A program made the translations under genes and the position numbers. The notes under the pieces were generated by a model. The model searched no databases. It saw nothing but the letters and a program-made list of their open reading frames with translations, and had not been told where the DNA came from. A stretch of 6,408 nucleotides of DNA from Nevskiales bacterium (GTDB lineage Bacteria > Pseudomonadota > Gammaproteobacteria > Nevskiales > Nevskiaceae). Of the stretch, positions 6,408 through 6,408 are shown piece after piece (the stretch's first letter is position 1; each line of letters starts with the position of its first letter). The stretch covers positions 1 to 6,408 of the forward strand of contig JAKEEJ010000050.1 of NCBI GenBank assembly GCA_022616655.1. The letters are read 5' to 3'.

Positions 6408-6408
6408 C

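Overview
The window holds six consecutive genes, all on the minus strand, so the sequence is best read from its right end to its left end. It is protein-dense throughout, and the longest stretch without coding sequence is 79 bases. The genes at both ends are cut by the window edges. No RNA gene, CRISPR array, insertion sequence or phage gene is visible.

Order in the direction of transcription: (1) 5' -truncated beta-lactamase-fold serine hydrolase, 6407..5553; (2) exported dienelactone-hydrolase-like alpha/beta hydrolase, 5532..4489; (3) a 79-base gap with a perfect 17-base palindrome next to a Shine-Dalgarno sequence; (4) a second beta-lactamase-fold serine hydrolase with a twin-arginine-type leader, 4409..3138; (5) an exported type-B carboxylesterase, 3127..1421; (6) a polytopic membrane protein of unknown function, 1424..645; (7) a 3'-truncated alpha/beta hydrolase with cysteine in place of the nucleophilic serine, 641..1. 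Spacings are 20, 79, 10, -3 (ATGA overlap) and 3 bases, which suggests one operon or two abutting ones, the second starting in the 79-base gap.

Five of the six products are hydrolases, drawn from three structural groups: two serine beta-lactamase/EstB-like enzymes, one type-B carboxylesterase and two other alpha/beta hydrolases. Three of them have visible export signals, and the fourth lacks its N-terminus in this window. The simplest reading is a set of envelope or secreted ester, lactone or amide hydrolases, with a membrane protein and a probably cytoplasmic hydrolase at the 3' end. The substrate cannot be read from the sequence. Several motifs depart from their family consensus (Cys nucleophile, FGGG for HGGG, YQP for YxN, DGG and CAG for the third beta-lactamase motif). 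This makes the cluster more interesting than a collection of ordinary esterases.

The organism is probably a Gram-negative, fairly GC-rich bacterium. The evidence is the third-position G/C bias, the Sec and Tat-type leaders and the purine-rich Shine-Dalgarno sequences. The dienelactone-hydrolase-like and serine-hydrolase sequences resemble those common in Planctomycetes, Verrucomicrobia and Acidobacteria, but this is an impression from memory and the phylum is not established.
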